From Algoriphagus sp. CAU 1675 (GTDB lineage: Bacteria; Bacteroidota; Bacteroidia; Cytophagales; Cyclobacteriaceae): 64,000 nucleotides of DNA. Below the pieces are notes generated by a model. It had not been told where the DNA came from and made no database searches. It worked only from the letters and a program-made list of their open reading frames with translations. Location of the stretch: assembly GCF_029222925.1 (NCBI RefSeq), contig NZ_JARHUI010000002.1, positions 248,001 to 312,000 of the forward strand, in the 5' to 3' direction. The position numbers and the translations under genes were made by a program. Below, one piece after another: positions 41,520-50,491 of the stretch (position 1 is the first letter of the stretch; each line of letters opens with the position of its first letter).

Positions 41520-41816
41520 TCAAAGAAAAAAGGAAAGGGAATTAGGAGGCGGTACGTGAATTTCCTGGGTGTATGTAGAAAAAAGTTCAGCATCCCTTCC
41601 AAAGTATTTGCTCTCTTGGGATTCAATCCCCAAAGGCTGAAAAAAACTAAAGGAAAGGACATAATAACTCTTATTAGAAGAATGATCCTCAAGAATTTCC
41701 TGCAAAGGATTGGTCTCCACCAATTCTTCTGCATTCAATTGGATCAGCCCGTAATACGTACAGGAGACCAAATTGACTGCCATAAGAAAACTTAATAAGA
41801 TCAGAATCCTCCTCAT
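41520..41816 (-). CDS. Small predicted lipoprotein, 98 aa
   Basis: The N-terminus MRRILILLSFLMAVNLVSCTYYG is a convincing lipoprotein signal (Cys about 19). The remainder is short and polar with no known motif. I cannot assign a function. It is isolated between two longer genes, with no tight neighbour. Reading frames on the opposite strand here are artefacts. Confidence 0.6.
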   Translation of the reverse strand: MRRILILLSFLMAVNLVSCTYYGLIQLNAEELVETNPLQEILEDHSSNKSYYVLSFSFFQPLGIESQESKYFGRDAELFSTYTQEIHVPPPNSLSFFL

Positions 41817-41981
41817 GTAGCTATTCGCTTCAAATCAATGATTTAGGGTAAATCCGGAGATGAACAGTTCCATATTTCTACCGGATCAGGATTCAAATAA
41901 AAAGAAAAAATTTAAATCATAAAAAATTTTTATAAAACCAATTCCCTGAAAAAACATAGCCAACTGCCTTCGAAAGGCCAT

Positions 41982-42740
41982 TTACCCTTTCCTAAAAAGG
42001 GCATAAACATAGGGCCTTTCCTCCCCATTGGGCATGGTATAGGTATAGTTGAAACTATCCAGCAATTCAAAATCCTCTCCCAGTCTTTCCTCAAACATTT
42101 CCCTGCTATACCTAACTACCGGAAGACCGGAGCATTTATCTGCACCCTCCAGGTTGAATTGGGCCAGCATTACAAAACCACCGGGTTTCACCTTGTTCTT
42201 CAGCAAATCAAAGTATACAGATTGCTCATTTGGATCCGTAAAAAAATGAAGAACAGCACGGTCTATCCACAAATCCACGGGTTCGATATGAAGCAAGGAC
42301 TCAGGCCGGGTCAAATCATCCACAATGAACTCAACCATCTTTTCTCCAACTCTAGCTTTAAGTCGCTGCAAAGCCACTTCACTCAGATCAGTAGCAATCA
42401 GCTTGGAATAGCCCCTCTGAAGCAAGGCATCTATGAGATTGGTACTCCCTGAACCCACATTCAAAATCCTGCTCCCAAACCCGAGGTTACTTTTCGAAAC
42501 GAGACCCAAAGTCGGGCTGAGATCAGTCTCATACCAACCCAATTGCTCATCCGGACTATTTCTATAAGCCTGGTTCCAATGTGCTTTCAAATCCATTGGT
42601 ACAGAATTCTCTATAGGCTTGGAGCAACAACTTTTCCCCTTGTCACTGATATCGCAAAATTCCTGATTCATGGGTGAGATTTGGTTTAAACACAGGTTTG
42701 AGTTAGAGAAGCGTCCCAAATAGGGACAGCCTTTTGCCAT
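41982..42740 (-). CDS. Class I SAM-dependent methyltransferase with Cys-rich N-terminus, up to 252 aa
   Basis: The SAM fold covers about 48-250: SRILNVGSGSTNLIDALL is motif I, ATDLSEVALQRLKAR is motif II, and VDLWIDRAVLHFFTD is motif IV/post I. This is the layout of the TehB / thiopurine-methyltransferase-like group. The first 47 residues carry five Cys (CPYLG, NLCL, EFC, SCCS). Alternative ATG codons at 42671 (MNQEFCDIS) or later (MDLKAHWNQAY) would drop some or all of them. The substrate is unknown; the start is uncertain. Confidence 0.8.
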   Translation of the reverse strand: MAKGCPYLGRFSNSNLCLNQISPMNQEFCDISDKGKSCCSKPIENSVPMDLKAHWNQAYRNSPDEQLGWYETDLSPTLGLVSKSNLGFGSRILNVGSGSTNLIDALLQRGYSKLIATDLSEVALQRLKARVGEKMVEFIVDDLTRPESLLHIEPVDLWIDRAVLHFFTDPNEQSVYFDLLKNKVKPGGFVMLAQFNLEGADKCSGLPVVRYSREMFEERLGEDFELLDSFNYTYTMPNGEERPYVYALFRKG

Positions 42741-42778
42741 AAAGCAATTGAAAGAGGAATAAGGTTCAATAAATGGAG

Positions 42779-43351
42779 CTAAGCCTCAAAAAAATAAACC
42801 ACCAACATGCGGGCAGTTTCATCTCCTATATTAAAGGGATTGTGCTCCAATCTTCCATCAAAAAGCATAGAATCCCCTGCTTCCAAAACAAGCTCCTGAT
42901 CTCTAAATATATATTTTACCCGACCGGAAATCATGTATTTGTACTCGTAGGCCTCGGTTTGAACGAAATCACGGGAGGATCCCGGCTGAATCTCCAACAA
43001 CACAATATCGATGGTGCTTTCCTTCACCTTTTTGGTAAAAATCCGAAAATACTCATACCCACTCGCAGTTTCCTTTTCAAAATGCTCATAATCTGCTTTT
43101 CGCTGTACCACAATGGAAGCTTCCTTGGAGTGTAGGCTGAGTTCATTGAAAAACTCATCCAGATCCACTTCCAATGCCTTAATCAGTTGAATCAATACCA
43201 ATAAGGATGGAATAGTCCGACCATTTTCAATCTGAGAGATCAAACCCTTGGTCACTCCTGCCCGATCTGCCACCTCCTGAAGGGTCAAACCTTTTTCCTT
43301 TCTGATACTTTTAATTTTATTACTGATCTGTACGATCACCTCATGTTCCAT
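42779..43351 (-). CDS. XRE-type regulator with C-terminal cupin, 190 aa
   Basis: A helix-turn-helix domain (about 8-62: EKGLTLQEVADRAGVTKGLISQIENG) is joined to a cupin_2 domain (about 115-188: IQPGSSRDFVQTEAYEYKYMIS and AGDSMLFDGRLEHNPFNIG). Such proteins sense small metabolites and repress or activate nearby genes. It lies 173 bases downstream of the phosphonate operon and is transcribed in the same direction, so it is the likely local regulator. Confidence 0.93.
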   Translation of the reverse strand: MEHEVIVQISNKIKSIRKEKGLTLQEVADRAGVTKGLISQIENGRTIPSLLVLIQLIKALEVDLDEFFNELSLHSKEASIVVQRKADYEHFEKETASGYEYFRIFTKKVKESTIDIVLLEIQPGSSRDFVQTEAYEYKYMISGRVKYIFRDQELVLEAGDSMLFDGRLEHNPFNIGDETARMLVVYFFEA

Positions 43352-43435
43352 GAATCAGCTTTGCTATATTTTTTGGAAACTACAAAAAAGATGGGGTTTG
43401 AACAGGGGATTGAAAATTAAAAGTTGGGACGTCGA

Positions 43436-43454
43436 GAGTTATAGGTTGTAGGTT
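43436..43454. repeat. GTTGTAGGTT-type intergenic repeat, copy A
   Basis: GAGTTATAGGTTGTAGGTT matches 18 of 19 bases with 47619-47637. It lies in the spacer between the XRE and FAD oxidoreductase genes. These tracts recur only between genes in this window. Confidence 0.6.
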
Positions 43455-43524
43455 TTAGGCTGTTAATGTCTAAAGAAGAGACCCAGAAAAAGCCCTGTTT
43501 TTAGGAAAGTTTAAAAAACGAAAC

Positions 43525-44661
43525 CTAAACTTTTTCCAATTGATCAACTACTTCCTCTCCCAAGCCAAATGAAAGGGTCATTCCAGCTCCTCCCAAACCA
43601 TTGACAATGGTCACATACTCATCCAATTGATGAACAAATTCAGTTGCACCATTCGTCATTTTAGGATATATACCGTTCCAAGTGGAATCAATCTTCCAAT
43701 CCCTGAATTGCGCGAATTTTTTCAAGTATTCAAGAATCAATTCATTGACATGGCTTTGATCAAAAGGAGAAAGATTCAAACCGTATTCATGACTGTCCCC
43801 AACCGTCAATTCCCCAAGACCGTTTTGGGACACCATCACATGGACCCCCATTTCTACCAATTCAGGAAACTCTTTCTTATAGTGTTCCTTTAAAATTTGA
43901 AGTGAGGGAGCGACTTCAAAACCTTTGTAATGGGTAAAGCTCAGCCCTGCACATAGCGGAGGCCCAATCCTCCAAGCCTCCGGTTGCCTCACCAAACGTA
44001 TCATTTGCAATTTGCATTTTGTAATTGGGGAAGCTTCAAACAATTCCGGATAGAGGGTTTCAAAATCTGCTCCTGAAGCCACAAAAATCCGATCGGCTGA
44101 CCAACTCTTCATTCCGGAGTAAACCTTATTTCCCTCAATTCGGGAAATTGCCCTATTCCAAATAAATTCTACACCTTCGAGATCTTCCAGATAGCTGGCA
44201 GTTTTATAAATGGCCTCCCGTGGATCCACGATCACTTCATCAGCTGACCAAACTCCTCCTTTTAGTCCTTCCAAAACCGCCGCAGGGCTTTTTTCCCCAA
44301 CCTCTTCCGCATCCAGCCATTGGGCTGATTTGATCCCGGTCATGGCCCCTACATATTCTTTGGCAACTTGCCTTTCAAGATCAGAGTAAACCAAATGAAG
44401 GGAACCGGTCTGTTCGGCGAAAAACCCAGCCTTTTGACTGAGTTCCAGCCAAATTTCACGGGATCGCATAGCCCTCATAAAAGTCGGACCCTGTGCCTGG
44501 CCTATGGGCCAAACCATCCCGAAGTTCCGCACCGAAGCTCCCTGAGCCTGGGGGTGCCTCTCTATCACTGTGACTTGCCAGCCTTTAGCCTGCAAGGCCC
44601 GGGTAAGCGCCAAGCCAACTATACCGGCACCGATGACGATTGCTTTCTGAGATGTATTCAT
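43525..44661 (-). CDS. TIGR03364-like FAD-dependent oxidoreductase, phosphonate-linked, 378 aa
   Basis: A DAO/GlyO-type flavoenzyme. The dinucleotide motif VIGAGIVGLALTRALQAKG begins at residue 9; ERHPQAQGASVRNFGMVWPIGQ and TIVNGLGGAGMTLSFGLGE (about 355) are family marks. TIGR03364 proteins sit in phosphonate-degradation clusters and relatives are reported to oxidise 2-aminoethylphosphonate or N-methyl derivatives to phosphonoacetaldehyde (from memory). Here it is one base downstream of the DUF5690 transporter gene and after a phosphonatase-like gene, with no PhnW nearby. It could thus make the substrate for the hydrolase. Confidence 0.88.
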   Translation of the reverse strand: MNTSQKAIVIGAGIVGLALTRALQAKGWQVTVIERHPQAQGASVRNFGMVWPIGQAQGPTFMRAMRSREIWLELSQKAGFFAEQTGSLHLVYSDLERQVAKEYVGAMTGIKSAQWLDAEEVGEKSPAAVLEGLKGGVWSADEVIVDPREAIYKTASYLEDLEGVEFIWNRAISRIEGNKVYSGMKSWSADRIFVASGADFETLYPELFEASPITKCKLQMIRLVRQPEAWRIGPPLCAGLSFTHYKGFEVAPSLQILKEHYKKEFPELVEMGVHVMVSQNGLGELTVGDSHEYGLNLSPFDQSHVNELILEYLKKFAQFRDWKIDSTWNGIYPKMTNGATEFVHQLDEYVTIVNGLGGAGMTLSFGLGEEVVDQLEKV

Positions 44662-44662
44662 A

Positions 44663-45979
44663 TCAATTGATCAGGGAAAGGGAGACAGGGGCTTCCTTCT
44701 CCCGTTTTTTTAGTTTGCGTTGAAAGTAGAAAAGGGAAACCCCCATCAAAAGGGAGGATATACTTAGAAAAACCAGGATGCTACTGAGATAAAAGTTGAG
44801 CCAACTGAGGTTTTGAGTACCTCCAACCTGTTTAAAAACCAATACTAGACTGGAGCCTAAGTATCCAAAACTGTCGACCAAATACATGAGAAAACCTACA
44901 TTTCCAGCATATTTAAAAGTGGCGATCAGTCGGTCGAAGAGAAGTGAATTGAAGGGAATATAGGCCATGTAAATACCCGTTCCGGTCAATACCATCCAAT
45001 AAAAAGGAGATAGTATTCCTGCTTGCAATCCCAAAGTTGAAAGGATGGTAATGGCAAAGCCCCCAAGAATTATCCAATGATTCAGAAAGAGGACCCGTTG
45101 ATTGTCTCTCACCAAAACCAGGAGAGACATCAGCCCGAGCAGGATAAGCGTGATAGGCACCTCTGTCTTAGTCAGGAGTTCTGGCGCTACTTCCATTTGC
45201 AACCCACTCCAAATTTCAACAACAAAATTATCCCTCAAATCCCGAAGTCCCGTCAGCATCATATATACCAAAATCAAAAGCATGATTCCTATTCGAAACT
45301 CCCTAAAAAAGACTTTTCTGGAAGCTGAGTCCATAGAAGACCGGGGAGACCTCATCCTTTGATCCTCTAATGAAGGAGACGGGATATGATCCAATAAAAC
45401 TACCGCAACCAGTAACAGAGGAAAAAAAACTGCACCTGTCAAGAAAGGCATCCAATATTCTGTCACTCCCCAGTCCAACAAAAGATAACGTCCTATAGAC
45501 TTGACAAAACCTGATGAAAAAACAAAGCTGGCAGCCAACATGCTTCCCATCATTTCTGTAAATCTCCTCCCCTCCATATAATGAAAAACTATTCCCCAAA
45601 TTAATCCCAGTGGAAAGCCATTGAGGACAAAAAACAAAATCCCCGCAGGACCGGGAACCAAGGCAAAACCCAACAATGCCATCCAGGATAATGTAATCAG
45701 CGTCAGGATCAAACGGGCTCTTCCCCTATCTCCGAGTTCGGAAATCATTTTGATCCCATAAAACTTGGAGGCCATATACCCAAGGGTCTGTGCAAGAATC
45801 AGCCAGATTTTCAGGTTCAATCCCAAAAACTCCTCTCCCTCAAAAGCTGCTACGGCAAAAGGCTTTCGAAAAGCATACATACTGGAATACACCAAGAAAC
45901 CCATTAAAGCTGCAAACACACTCATTTGGAAGGAATTAGCCTCCTGAAGCTTTTTGGAAAGGAGTGCACTTCGAAGCAT
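44663..45979 (-). CDS. DUF5690 family MFS-like transporter, about 438 aa
   Basis: A membrane protein with about 12 hydrophobic segments. It begins MLRSALLSKKLQEANSFQMS; SMYAFRKPFAVAAFEG is a strong family feature, resembling the antiporters UhpT/GlpT (YxxRK). ATG 45979 is one base past the stop of the phosphonatase-like gene, and its own stop is one base before the FAD gene. The UhpT-like character and position suggest import of a phosphonate such as 2-aminoethylphosphonate. No DUF5690 transport function is proven, to my knowledge. Confidence 0.85.
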   Translation of the reverse strand: MLRSALLSKKLQEANSFQMSVFAALMGFLVYSSMYAFRKPFAVAAFEGEEFLGLNLKIWLILAQTLGYMASKFYGIKMISELGDRGRARLILTLITLSWMALLGFALVPGPAGILFFVLNGFPLGLIWGIVFHYMEGRRFTEMMGSMLAASFVFSSGFVKSIGRYLLLDWGVTEYWMPFLTGAVFFPLLLVAVVLLDHIPSPSLEDQRMRSPRSSMDSASRKVFFREFRIGIMLLILVYMMLTGLRDLRDNFVVEIWSGLQMEVAPELLTKTEVPITLILLGLMSLLVLVRDNQRVLFLNHWIILGGFAITILSTLGLQAGILSPFYWMVLTGTGIYMAYIPFNSLLFDRLIATFKYAGNVGFLMYLVDSFGYLGSSLVLVFKQVGGTQNLSWLNFYLSSILVFLSISSLLMGVSLFYFQRKLKKREKEAPVSLSLIN

Positions 45980-45980
45980 T

Positions 45981-46691
45981 TCAGGAAAGTGATTTTTCGT
46001 ATGCTTCAACCAATCCAATCAATTCACTCAGGGAGGCTATCAGATGAGTAGGATGATGGGGAAGCAATTCCTCGGCGGAATACGCCCCTGAAGTCACGCC
46101 TATACTCATCAGGCAACCTGAATTGTGACCTTCATTGATATCTACCTCTGTATCACCGATTTTGATCACCGATTTGGGATTTTCTATTCCCAGCTCCTGC
46201 ATGATCTTTTGGATCATAAAGGGATAAGGTCTTCCCATTTCCACTTCATCACTCGCTGCCGAAGCATCTATATACTTTCCCTGGGTCCATCCCACTCTTT
46301 GGAGGATGATATCTGTGATATCCCTGCTAAAACCAGTATCCAAGGCCACCTTGATCCCCATTGCATGCAAGACTTCAAAGACCTTCTCCGCATCCGCAAC
46401 AGGACGGATGGAAGGGTCAGTGGCATAATGCTCCAGCATTCCCTTGACAAAATCCTCATGGATTTCACCAATCAGATCTTCAGTGATTTTTTCCGCATTT
46501 GGCTCATGGATTTCCAGCAATTCACGAATAGCTTGGGGCTTGGAATAGCCCATTTTTTCATTGGCTTCCTGCAAGGAGACTCCTGGGTACCCTCTTTTAT
46601 TAAGGGCGGCCTGGAAAGCTTTGGCTACATTGTTTTCATCATAAATAGTGGTACCGGCCATATCAAAGACCGCCAACTTAATCTGAGGCAT
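45981..46691 (-). CDS. Phosphonatase-like HAD hydrolase (PhnX/TIGR03351 type), 236 aa
   Basis: Splits the C-P bond of phosphonoacetaldehyde to acetaldehyde and phosphate if it works like PhnX. Nucleophile D10 sits in VFDMAGTT, two residues from the position in PhnX (D12). K51 (MGYSKPQAIREL) matches the Schiff-base Lys of phosphonatase. Motif III is KIGDTEVDINEG. The length is shorter than classic PhnX. It is the first gene of the tight three-gene minus-strand operon and is divergent from a PhnZ-like gene. Confidence 0.85.
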   Translation of the reverse strand: MPQIKLAVFDMAGTTIYDENNVAKAFQAALNKRGYPGVSLQEANEKMGYSKPQAIRELLEIHEPNAEKITEDLIGEIHEDFVKGMLEHYATDPSIRPVADAEKVFEVLHAMGIKVALDTGFSRDITDIILQRVGWTQGKYIDASAASDEVEMGRPYPFMIQKIMQELGIENPKSVIKIGDTEVDINEGHNSGCLMSIGVTSGAYSAEELLPHHPTHLIASLSELIGLVEAYEKSLS

Positions 46692-47003
46692 GGAAATCTA
46701 ATTTTACTGTAAAGGCTTTAGGGTTCCGGGGGAGAAGCCATTCAAAACCCTCCCCCTACTCTTGCAAAACCAACTCAATATTTGTTTAGCAAAATTAAAC
46801 TTTCAGAAATTTTTGGTCTTTCCAAAATCCATTATCATTTCATTAAGGTATTGTTTCGACTCAATTCCCTTATTCTTAAAAAACAACCTAAATTGACATA
46901 AAATTGAAAATACATTGGTAACTAAAGCTTCATCTAAAATTCATATTGAAAAATTCCTTTGAATTTATTTAATGATGAATTTAGTATTTATAAACAAATA
47001 GCT
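46692..47003. other. Divergent phosphonate-locus promoter region
   Basis: About 310 bases between divergent phn-type genes. CAAAATTA at 46790-46797 gives TAATTTTG on the minus strand, an exact -7 box, but the nearest TTG (46823-46825 as CAA) is 25 bases away. No terminator or gene is seen. Confidence 0.4.
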
Positions 47004-47582
47004 ATGGAACCCCATCTACTTACTACTTCGGAAAAACTGGACTTACTTTTTGGATTTTATACACGATTTGGCTCAGAGGATTACATTGGAGAGCCTGTCT
47101 CCCAGATTGAGCATATGTGTCAGTCTGCCCAACTAGCAGAGAAAGCAGGGTTTGAGGAAGAAGTGATTTTAGCCGCCTTTTTCCATGACCTTGGGCATTT
47201 GTTAAGCCACTTGGAAACTGCAGAGTCCATGGGAGGATTTGGGGCAAAAAGACATGAACAAATCGGTGCGCAGTTTTTAAGGATGTTGGGTTTTCCCGAG
47301 AAAATAGCTCAGTTGGTTGAAAACCACGTTCAGGCGAAACGCTACCTCACCTGCCGAAACCCGGATTATTTCGCCCTGCTTTCTGAAGCGAGCAAGAATA
47401 CCTTGGAGTACCAAGGTGGCCCCATGAACGAGCAAGAAGCAATTGCATTTGAAAAAGATCCTTTGTTCGAGGCCTCGCTCCAAATGAGAAAATGGGATGA
47501 GGAAGCAAAGCTGGAAGACATCCCACTACCCGAACTGAAAAAATACAGAGACATGGCTGAATTGGTTTTGGAAAGGAATTGA
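47004..47582 (+). CDS. PhnZ-like HD mixed-valence di-iron oxygenase, 192 aa
   Basis: PhnZ cleaves (R)-2-amino-1-hydroxyethylphosphonate to glycine and phosphate using O2. All PhnZ metal and control residues have counterparts at near-constant offset: Y27 and E30 (DYIGEPVSQIEHM), H37, H61, D62 and H65 (FFHDLGHLL), H84, H108 and D165. Spacing to PhnZ Y24, E27, H34, H58, D59, H62, H80, H104, D161 (from memory) is +3 then +4. ATG 47004 is preferred to the upstream TTG. It is transcribed away from the phosphonatase operon. A PhnY dioxygenase, needed for its substrate, is not in the window. Confidence 0.88.
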   Translation: MEPHLLTTSEKLDLLFGFYTRFGSEDYIGEPVSQIEHMCQSAQLAEKAGFEEEVILAAFFHDLGHLLSHLETAESMGGFGAKRHEQIGAQFLRMLGFPEKIAQLVENHVQAKRYLTCRNPDYFALLSEASKNTLEYQGGPMNEQEAIAFEKDPLFEASLQMRKWDEEAKLEDIPLPELKKYRDMAELVLERN

Positions 47583-47713
47583 AGGGTTGTGGATTGTCAG
47601 TTGCAGGTTAAAAGTGGTGAGTTATAAGTTGTAGGTTGTGAGTTGTTTGTTACAGTCGAATTTCAGGAGACGCAGGACAACAGGACAACAAGGAAAACCT
47701 GAAAATCACAACC
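47583..47713. repeat. Intergenic repeat tract (GTTGTAGGTT family), copy B
   Basis: This spacer holds TTGTCAGTTGCAGGTTA (47594-47610), GAGTTATAAGTTGTAGGTT (47619-47637) and CAGGACAACAAGGAA (47681-47695). The first and third recur exactly on the far side of the 925-codon gene; the second recurs at 43436. No ORF. Confidence 0.7.
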
Positions 47714-50491
47714 TTACAACTCCATTTCCATCACCTGATAAAAGACCTCCCCATCCACGGATACTCCTTCCACTTTAAGGCGAATAGCCCGAACTCCATA
47801 AGGGATTTTGATCGTGCTTTTGTAAAGACCTTCAGTAGTTTTCGCATTGGGCTCCCAATAGAGGGTTGGCTTTTTCCTCAAATACCGGTCAGCCGGGGGA
47901 TTTTTAGGAAATTCGGGAAATTCGGTAAAGCCCGAAACAGGGAATAGCTGAAAACCTGATGAGTTGAATTTTCGGTCACTCTCAGGCCCGGTACGGAATC
48001 CTTTTTTGGTCTCTATCATGATCACCCCGGCATAGCCTGCCATTCCGAATATGGATTTATCTATGTTATCCGAATACACTTTGATGGATTCAAGCTGGGA
48101 AGGTTCATACTGAATTAAAATTTCTTCAAACTCACGCTCTGTTAAATAAGGAAGAGATTGGCCATTAATGATCAGCAAGGGCATTCCAGTTTTTTCTCCG
48201 AAATTATAGTTGCCAAACTGACCTCCTCTAAATCGGAGTTTTCCCCATATGTCAATAAAGGTAAGCTTCTCCAAGTCCTCCGGTCCAATCTCCTGGGTAG
48301 GCTCCCCGTATCCATAATTGCGGTCGGCCATGGTTTCCCTGGTTTTCTCCTCCTCTTTGACAAATTCCTCCAAAAGGATAAAGTCCCCAGACAGGTCCAA
48401 ACTATGATCCTCCACAGGAATAGGTTCAATTTTATAGGAATACTTAGGCAAGTCATTTGGGAGTACCGGACTGTCCCGGAAAAAAAGCTCCACTGATCCG
48501 TAGGGATTCATTTTCTCGTCCAGGGCTGCGATTGCAATCTGGGCCGTATCAGCATAATACAAGCCGGAAGCCCAAAAAATTCCGGTAGAGTCGGTCAGCA
48601 CCCGACCATAGTCTTCCAGATCCCCCCGCACTATGGTAATGGGATTGACCGGAGGACGGCGTTTGTTGTCCGGAATGAACTTCCCGCTTAGGGATATGCC
48701 ATATTCTATTGGGAAAGTAAGTTCGCTCCGGAAGGTTTCCGCCAAGCCCCGGTCCAACCAGTTCATGGCCTGCTCCAGACGAATCCCCTGATCCATGTCT
48801 ACCACTGCATCCACGTCGGTAAGGGACAGGACAAAGTCCCCGTCTATTGGATTATCGAATTGATCTCTGAATTCAAGATTCAGGTCCATGACCCGGTAGG
48901 TCAGAGAATCGGTAATGCTGAATTCAGGATCTACTAGAATCTCCCCGAAGTAGGATTCCTGTTCTTTAGTTTCCACCTCGGGTCTAAAACCCGGTTTTAG
49001 GACTGGGAAAGGAAGTACAAACTGATCCCCTTCCGAAAAATTCCTGTTCCAATGGGTATAGGCCCTCAGGACATAATCTCCGGGAAGCAGATCCTGGGAA
49101 AGCTCCAGGCCTCCGTTGATTTTACCCTGCTCAACCGAGAAGGTGGCAGACTGGATGATTTCAGAATCTTTGTCCACTAAATCCACATAGACTACCCGAC
49201 TCAGGGTGTCCCCTAAAGAAGGCTCCTGATACAGCATTTTCCCTCCTAGCCAGACCGTTTCTCCCGGATAGAAATACTCCTTGTTTGAAGTCAGCCAGAC
49301 CTTTTCCCGAAGCCGGTTTAGGCGGGCAGCCGGACTGCTGACTACTTCAGCCACGGTTTCAGAGATTTCGAATTTCTTATCCGGCACAAAATCCAGTGGT
49401 AGAATACGGGCGAGACGCTGCCTTCCCAGATAACCTGACAACAATAATTGGGTAGGATTGACAGGTATTCCCTTTCTGTCCACATCGTAGTACCCCTCCG
49501 GAGCCTGGATCCAGCTGATGGCATGGGAAACGTTGATGTAGTAGTCATTTCTCCAAGGTTTGTCCAAATGATGGACTTCCATTCTGCCGGGTAGAAAAAT
49601 GCGGTAATTCCCATTGCCCAAAGGTCTTTTCAAGATCGAGTCCACTGCCACAGGTTTAAGGGATTTATTGATTTCCACGGTAAAATCATTGGTTCTTTTC
49701 CGGTCTTCTTTATCCGGAAGAACATAATAAACCGCCAATTCCAGGGAATCCATAGTATTGAGCAGGGTGGACATATTCAAATTGCGGACAGAGCTTCGAT
49801 AAACCCCCTCCCTACCGCTTTCCCACCGGGCTCCGGTAAGGGAGTCTATCGGATCCATTTCTCTGTAAAACACCTGCCCATAAAAGCGGGAGGCATTCCG
49901 AAGCATCCTGAAATCCTGAAGGTAAAAGACAATCTCATACCCCAGAGCCCGGTTGCTGATCTTCAGGGGTTCCTGAGCGGAAGCTTTGAGGTAGTTAGGA
50001 CCTTTTTCTACCTTGACTTTTTCAAAATCCACTACCCAGGGATTGTGGATTTCAATCTGGGATCTATAGGGATCATCCGGAAGGGCTAAAAACACTTCCT
50101 CAAACCTGCGAAAGTCCCGTTCCCAGGACTTGTCCCGCTTGGATTTGAGCTCCACCTCCGAAAGGCTGGATTCATTGAATGCCAGTTCAAATTCAACACG
50201 GACTTCGTTTTTTCCCTGAAAAGAAACTACTTGGACTCCGGTCACATAGCCTACAAAGGAGGCAACTACCTCAATTTCCGAAGGAAAATCTCCCGTCAGT
50301 TTAAATTCCCCGTTTTCATCACTGGCAGCCCCATAGGTGGTATTGTTGACAAAGACATTGGCAAAGGGAAGGGGAAGTCCGGTTCCTTTCTCCCGAACTA
50401 CACCGGTGACCGTCTGGGCCAATGTAGCCTCAACCGAAAAGAACAGCAGTATCAAAAAAAAGTGTCTCATAAAAAATTGATTTCTATCCAT
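47714..50491 (-). CDS. Carboxypeptidase-like plus plug-like receptor protein, 925 aa, no barrel
   Basis: A large secreted protein (signal ending ATLAQ) with a carboxypeptidase-regulatory domain at about 28-105 (VTGVVREKGTGLPLPFANVF). A long middle part has macroglobulin-like beta domains (about 400-650; VWLTSNKEYFYPGETVWLGGKM is MG2-like). A TonB-plug-like segment near 770-850 follows (LIINGQSLPYLTEREFEEIL; QYEPSQLESIKVYSDN). No porin barrel follows, so it is probably not a transporter itself. Related proteins are annotated carboxypeptidase-like regulatory domain proteins. ATG 50470 (MRHFFLILLFF) is an alternative start. Confidence 0.82.
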   Translation of the reverse strand: MDRNQFFMRHFFLILLFFSVEATLAQTVTGVVREKGTGLPLPFANVFVNNTTYGAASDENGEFKLTGDFPSEIEVVASFVGYVTGVQVVSFQGKNEVRVEFELAFNESSLSEVELKSKRDKSWERDFRRFEEVFLALPDDPYRSQIEIHNPWVVDFEKVKVEKGPNYLKASAQEPLKISNRALGYEIVFYLQDFRMLRNASRFYGQVFYREMDPIDSLTGARWESGREGVYRSSVRNLNMSTLLNTMDSLELAVYYVLPDKEDRKRTNDFTVEINKSLKPVAVDSILKRPLGNGNYRIFLPGRMEVHHLDKPWRNDYYINVSHAISWIQAPEGYYDVDRKGIPVNPTQLLLSGYLGRQRLARILPLDFVPDKKFEISETVAEVVSSPAARLNRLREKVWLTSNKEYFYPGETVWLGGKMLYQEPSLGDTLSRVVYVDLVDKDSEIIQSATFSVEQGKINGGLELSQDLLPGDYVLRAYTHWNRNFSEGDQFVLPFPVLKPGFRPEVETKEQESYFGEILVDPEFSITDSLTYRVMDLNLEFRDQFDNPIDGDFVLSLTDVDAVVDMDQGIRLEQAMNWLDRGLAETFRSELTFPIEYGISLSGKFIPDNKRRPPVNPITIVRGDLEDYGRVLTDSTGIFWASGLYYADTAQIAIAALDEKMNPYGSVELFFRDSPVLPNDLPKYSYKIEPIPVEDHSLDLSGDFILLEEFVKEEEKTRETMADRNYGYGEPTQEIGPEDLEKLTFIDIWGKLRFRGGQFGNYNFGEKTGMPLLIINGQSLPYLTEREFEEILIQYEPSQLESIKVYSDNIDKSIFGMAGYAGVIMIETKKGFRTGPESDRKFNSSGFQLFPVSGFTEFPEFPKNPPADRYLRKKPTLYWEPNAKTTEGLYKSTIKIPYGVRAIRLKVEGVSVDGEVFYQVMEMEL

